This document shows, piece by piece, positions 62,537 to 64,000 of a DNA stretch of 64,000 nucleotides; the first letter of the stretch is position 1; each line of letters begins with the position of its first letter. Where the stretch lies: the NCBI GenBank assembly GCA_945879075.1, contig CAMCUY010000004.1, positions 1 through 64,000 of the forward strand, written 5' to 3'. The stretch is from Akkermansia muciniphila (lineage in GTDB: Bacteria > Verrucomicrobiota > Verrucomicrobiia > Verrucomicrobiales > Akkermansiaceae). The position numbers and the translations under genes are program-made. The notes below the pieces were generated by a model. It searched no databases. It was not told the DNA's origin and saw nothing but the letters and a program-made list of their open reading frames with translations.

Positions 62537-63697
62537 TTGAAAGCGAACATCAAACTCACCCCGCGGCTTCAAGTGCTGACCATGGCGGCCGTCGCCATGC
62601 TCTGCGGTTGCAAGAAGCCCGTCGCCGTCGCGCCACCGCCGCCGACCGTCGAAATCATGGAAATCTCCACCTCCGAGGTGCCGCTTTCCTCAACGCTCAT
62701 CGGCCAGCTCGATTCGCCGCAAAACGTCGAGGTCCGCGCGCGCGTCGAGGGCTTCGTGGACAAGATGCCATTCACCGAAGGCGTCGAGGTGAAGCAGGGG
62801 GACCTCCTGTTCCAGCTGGATAAGAAGCCGTTTCTCGAAAAATTGGCCGCCGCCACCGGGGCCTTGGCAGAGGCTAACGCCGCACTTGGCAAATACGAGG
62901 CGGATGTCGCGCGACTCGAACCCCTCTTCAATAAAAGGGCGATCCCGAAGCAGGATCTCGACAACGCCGTCGCCTCGGTGGAAGTCGGCAAGGCCGGCGT
63001 GACCACCGCGCAAGCCCGGGTGGAATTCGCGCAACTCGACCTCGGCTATTGTGACGTGAAAGCGCCCATCACCGGCCTCATCGGAGCTACGCAGGTCTCC
63101 ATCGGTGAGCTGGTGGGCAAGGGCGAGCCAACCTTGTTAGCCACCATTTCCACCCTCGATCCCATCTGGTTCTACTGCAATGTCAGCGAGGTGGATTACA
63201 TCCGGGCCGAAGAGAAGAGCCGCGCTTTGGGCCGCGACATCGCCAGCCTGACGCTCACCCTGATCCTTCCCAACGGAGCTGAACATTCCGACCAAGGCCG
63301 CTTCGTCTTCATCGACCGCGCGGTGAACGTGAAAACCGGCACCTTGCGCGTCCGCGCCGAGTTCCCCAACAAAGACAAGCTGCTGCGGCCCGGCATGTTC
63401 TCGCGGGTCCGCGTGAACCTCGGTGCCAGACCCGACTGCATCACGGTGCCAGAGCGGGCGATTGTCTCGCTTCAGGGCAAGAGCTTCGTCTGGGTGGTCG
63501 GAAGCGATGGCAAGGTGACCCAGCGCTCGGTGACAACCGGCGAGCAGGTGGGCAGCGTGTTCATCATCAATGAAGGGCTCAAGGCAGGTGACAAAATTGT
63601 CGTCGAAGGAGTCAACAAACTCCGCGAGGGCATTCCGGTGAATGCGGCCAACGCAGCAGCCAAATCCGCGGCTTCCGACAAACCCGCCAAGGAATAA
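62537..63697 (+). CDS. RND efflux periplasmic adaptor (AcrA/MexA-type lipoprotein)
   Basis: The 386-residue adaptor starts at a TTG (62537), giving a basic N-terminus, a hydrophobic stretch and a lipobox (AVAMLCGCKK). Barrel-sandwich and hairpin parts follow (VEVRARVEGFVDKMPFTEGVEVKQGDLLFQLD, then the coiled-coil EANAALGKYEADVARLEPL and LDLGYCDVKAPITGLIG). The beta-barrel has AVNVKTGTLRVRAEFPN and LRPGMFSRVRV. It links an RND pump to an outer-membrane channel. An internal ATG at 62582 would destroy the signal, so TTG is preferred. Confidence 0.92.
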   Translation: MKANIKLTPRLQVLTMAAVAMLCGCKKPVAVAPPPPTVEIMEISTSEVPLSSTLIGQLDSPQNVEVRARVEGFVDKMPFTEGVEVKQGDLLFQLDKKPFLEKLAAATGALAEANAALGKYEADVARLEPLFNKRAIPKQDLDNAVASVEVGKAGVTTAQARVEFAQLDLGYCDVKAPITGLIGATQVSIGELVGKGEPTLLATISTLDPIWFYCNVSEVDYIRAEEKSRALGRDIASLTLTLILPNGAEHSDQGRFVFIDRAVNVKTGTLRVRAEFPNKDKLLRPGMFSRVRVNLGARPDCITVPERAIVSLQGKSFVWVVGSDGKVTQRSVTTGEQVGSVFIINEGLKAGDKIVVEGVNKLREGIPVNAANAAAKSAASDKPAKE

Positions 63698-63704
63698 CAA
63701 CACC

Positions 63705-64000
63705 ATGGCCGACTTCTTCATTCGCCGTCCCATCGTGGCGATGGTTATTGCCATCCTCACCTGTATTGTGGGCGCCATCTCACTCTCCCGGCTGCCGATT
63801 TCGGAATATCCGAATGTCAGCCCCACCATGATCCAAGCCACCACGACTTACCGTGGTGCCGCTGCCGAAGCGGTCATGGAATCCGTGGCCACGCCCATCG
63901 AAACCAAGGTCAACGGCGTGGACAAACTGCTCTACATGCAGTCGTTCAACGCCAACGACGGCAAGATGACGCTCAACGTTTATTTCGACGTCGGCACGGA
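63705..64000 (+). CDS. RND efflux pump inner-membrane subunit (AcrB/MexB-type), N-terminal part
   Basis: The gene starts 7 bp after the adaptor and runs off the window. Its first residues, MADFFIRRPIVAMVIAIL, then ISLSRLPISEYPNVSP and VMESVATPIETKVNGVDKLLYMQS, are classic for hydrophobe/amphiphile exporters of the HAE1 type. These are proton-driven trimers of about 1000-1050 residues that expel drugs, detergents or similar compounds. Only about 98 residues can be seen. Confidence 0.95.
   Translation, partial: MADFFIRRPIVAMVIAILTCIVGAISLSRLPISEYPNVSPTMIQATTTYRGAAAEAVMESVATPIETKVNGVDKLLYMQSFNANDGKMTLNVYFDVGT

Overview
This is a GC-rich, gene-dense chromosomal window with no ribosomal RNA, no tRNA, no CRISPR array and no complete insertion sequence that I could find. 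Several gene families point to Verrucomicrobiota, probably a Luteolibacter/Akkermansiaceae-like member of the Verrucomicrobiales: a Minf_1886-family protein, a DUF1501 protein paired with a PSCyt1/DUF1549/DUF1553 cytochrome protein, a PUR-alpha-like protein, a menaquinone gene (menB), and ExbB/ExbD clusters linked to squalene-cyclase-like repeat proteins. The phylum call is an inference from gene content. The genus is a guess.

Layout. 1-9 kb: the 3' end of rph, a broken ZnuD-like TonB receptor, a DEDD exonuclease, an ECF sigma/anti-sigma/orphan condensation-domain operon, rsfS, purEK and a VapBC-type toxin-antitoxin pair. 9-20 kb: a SWIM-SNF2 helicase, a NYN nuclease, a remnant of hsdM, a MacB-like ABC exporter, tyrS, a trypsin-like lipoprotein and metX. 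20-26.7 kb: nagZ, an ABC-2-like permease, a Minf_1886 gene, menB, a second PIN toxin-antitoxin pair, a decayed dnaE2 remnant and bioA. 26.7-37.8 kb: a nine-gene co-directional envelope cluster, described below. 37.8-51 kb: speA, mnmA, yicC, a PBP2-type transpeptidase, an M48 protease, a LolD-like ATPase, a primary-type sigma factor, a SYLF lipoprotein, a glutaredoxin and a U32 peptidase. 51-64 kb: a malic-enzyme remnant, the DUF1501/PSD1 pair, a half-size TSUP permease, yebC, a three-gene operon of unknown membrane proteins, dus, a PUR protein, a PHP phosphatase, opcA and the first genes of an RND efflux operon that runs off the right edge.

The most interesting system is the cluster at 26760-37772. 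Two ExbB/TolQ-like subunits and three ExbD/TolR-like subunits, all three ExbDs keeping the proton-channel aspartate, surround a 513-residue protein. That protein is built like TonB (short cytoplasmic tail, one membrane helix with a histidine, Gly-rich linker), but its C-terminal half is a squalene-cyclase-like alpha/alpha toroid instead of a TonB domain. Two large exported TPR proteins and one exported helper flank it. I infer a proton-motive-force-driven envelope machine whose moving output is the toroid. The substrate is unknown.

A second theme is small repeats and decay. A roughly 115-bp element with a conserved multi-hairpin fold occurs four times (377, 8297, 18357, and truncated at 48406). 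One copy sits inside a 95-bp duplication of the rph/TonB-receptor gene junction. A different 32-bp inverted repeat separates mnmA from yicC, and a related unit lies in frame inside the U32 peptidase gene. Remnants of hsdM, dnaE2 and a malic enzyme, plus the doubly mutated TonB receptor, show gene loss in progress. Both toxin-antitoxin operons share one promoter design: TTGACA, then a palindrome that ends on the antitoxin start codon, apparently giving leaderless mRNA.
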